64,000 bases of DNA, from contig JACRIX010000060.1 of assembly GCA_016215645.1 (NCBI GenBank), positions 1 to 64,000 on the forward strand. The letters run 5' to 3'. Under the pieces are notes generated by a model. The model was not told where the DNA came from. It saw only the letters and a list, made by a program, of their open reading frames with translations, and searched no databases. Position numbers and translations under genes: made by a program. This DNA is from Rhodocyclales bacterium. GTDB taxonomy: Bacteria; Pseudomonadota; Gammaproteobacteria; Burkholderiales; Rhodocyclaceae. This document shows positions 63,261 through 64,000 of this stretch, one piece after another. The number at the start of each line of letters is the position of its first letter. Position 1 is the first letter of the stretch.

Positions 63261-64000
63261 ATGAGCCTGGCAATTACCTTCGCCCTGATCATCGCCCTGT
63301 TCGCCCTGCTCGGCAGCGGCATCTGGATCGGCCTGGCGCTGCTCGGCGTCGGCTGGATGGGCATGGAGCTGTTCACCCCGCGCGCCGCCGGCGATGCCAT
63401 GGCCGTCACCATCTGGGGCGCCTCCTCGTCCTGGACATTGACTGCGCTACCGATGTTCCTCTGGATGGGCGAGATCCTGTTTAGAACGCGGCTCTCCTCC
63501 GACATGTTCAAGGGCCTCGCGCCCTGGCTGGAGGGCTTGCCGGGACGCCTGCTCCACGTCAATGTCATCGGTTGCACCATCTTTGCTGCCGTTTCCGGTT
63601 CATCGGCCGCAACCTGCGCCACCATCGGCAAGATCACCCTGCCCGAACTCGCCAGGCGTGGCTACCCTGAAGGCATCACCATCGGTACACTGGCCGGCGC
63701 CGGCACGCTGGGCCTGCTGATTCCACCGTCGATCATCATGATCGTGTATGGCGTCGCCGCCGAAGTGTCGATTGCCAAGCTCTTCATCGGCGGCGTACTT
63801 CCGGGCCTGATGCTCGGCCTGCTGTTCATGGGATGGATCATCGTCTGGGCGTTGATGAATCCCGGTGCCGTACCGCCGGCCACCGAGCGCTACAGCTTCG
63901 CCCAGAAGCTGTATGCCTCGCGCCACCTGATCCCGGTAGTGCTGCTGATCGCGCTGGTGCTGGGCTCCATCTATATCGGCGTCGCCACCGCGACGGAAGC
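63261..64000 (+). CDS. dctM: TRAP transporter large permease DctM (cut by window end)
   Basis: About the first 246 residues of a DctM protein; the gene runs past the window. Starts MSLAITFALIIALFALLGSG, 3 bases after dctQ. VSGSSAATCATIGKITLPEL and LLIPPSIIMIVYGVAAE match the family core. Confidence 0.9.
   Translation, partial: MSLAITFALIIALFALLGSGIWIGLALLGVGWMGMELFTPRAAGDAMAVTIWGASSSWTLTALPMFLWMGEILFRTRLSSDMFKGLAPWLEGLPGRLLHVNVIGCTIFAAVSGSSAATCATIGKITLPELARRGYPEGITIGTLAGAGTLGLLIPPSIIMIVYGVAAEVSIAKLFIGGVLPGLMLGLLFMGWIIVWALMNPGAVPPATERYSFAQKLYASRHLIPVVLLIALVLGSIYIGVATATE

Overview
The window is GC-rich and densely coding, with few intergenic gaps over 150 bases. It looks like the chromosome of a facultatively anaerobic betaproteobacterium near the Rhodocyclales (Azoarcus/Aromatoleum/Thauera-like). 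Three things point there: an aerobic benzoyl-CoA epoxidation operon (box) a few kb from the anaerobic phenylacetyl-CoA to benzoyl-CoA route (pad); TRAP transporters typical of aromatic degraders; and housekeeping blocks in proteobacterial order (suhB / trmJ-cysE-isc; uvrC-pgsA-tRNA-Gly-Cys-Leu; earP-efp).

Layout. 1-5.3 kb: boxC (5' end outside the window), boxB, boxA, then a quinone-reductase-like MDR protein. 5.4-7.4 kb: small unrecognised genes. 7.5-9.3 kb: an ECF sigma factor / anti-sigma pair diverging from a secreted DsrE-like protein. The anti-sigma carries the same DsrE-like fold on its periplasmic side, and both transcription directions have the same ECF-type promoter. 9.3-12.3 kb: a TRAP transporter (dctPQM). 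12.4-24 kb: a long minus-strand operon, fdhD-padBCD-padEFGHI-padJ, for activation of phenylacetate, its oxidation to phenylglyoxylate, and oxidative decarboxylation to benzoyl-CoA. 24.1-27.8 kb: the divergent regulator paaX, then an ADP-forming-type acyl-CoA synthetase with a partial ATP-grasp domain and a FlK-like thioesterase. Two similar GATACA...TGTATC inverted repeats lie on the two promoter regions beside paaX.

27.9-34 kb: peptide deformylase, methylthioinosine/adenosine phosphorylase, TypA, a formyltransferase plus WbqC pair, Tpx, TatD. 34-42.6 kb: trmJ, cysE and the isc iron-sulfur operon with a second cysteine desulfurase, two IscR-type boxes, and a hairpin-rich gap between hscB and hscA. 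42.7-50 kb: suhB, mutS, a phosphoesterase, a response-regulator cyclase, a DUF1178 protein, a CRP-like protein, and three tRNAs. 50-56 kb: pgsA, uvrC, an iron-sulfur uracil-DNA glycosylase, earP and efp (with Arg32), an M20 amidohydrolase. 56-61.6 kb: a cysteine-free unknown protein, dinB, a membrane GGDEF protein, glutamate dehydrogenase, a winged-helix regulator. 61.8 kb to the end: a second TRAP system, cut by the window edge.

Two items stand out. First, a dispersed short repeat (core AGTCGGCGCT, about 23 bases in its best copies) occurs eleven times, four between genes and seven inside genes, where it is always in the same codon phase. Second, the sigma/anti-sigma/DsrE module, whose paired promoters and shared domain suggest an envelope thiol- or sulfur-sensing circuit that I do not recognise as a described system.
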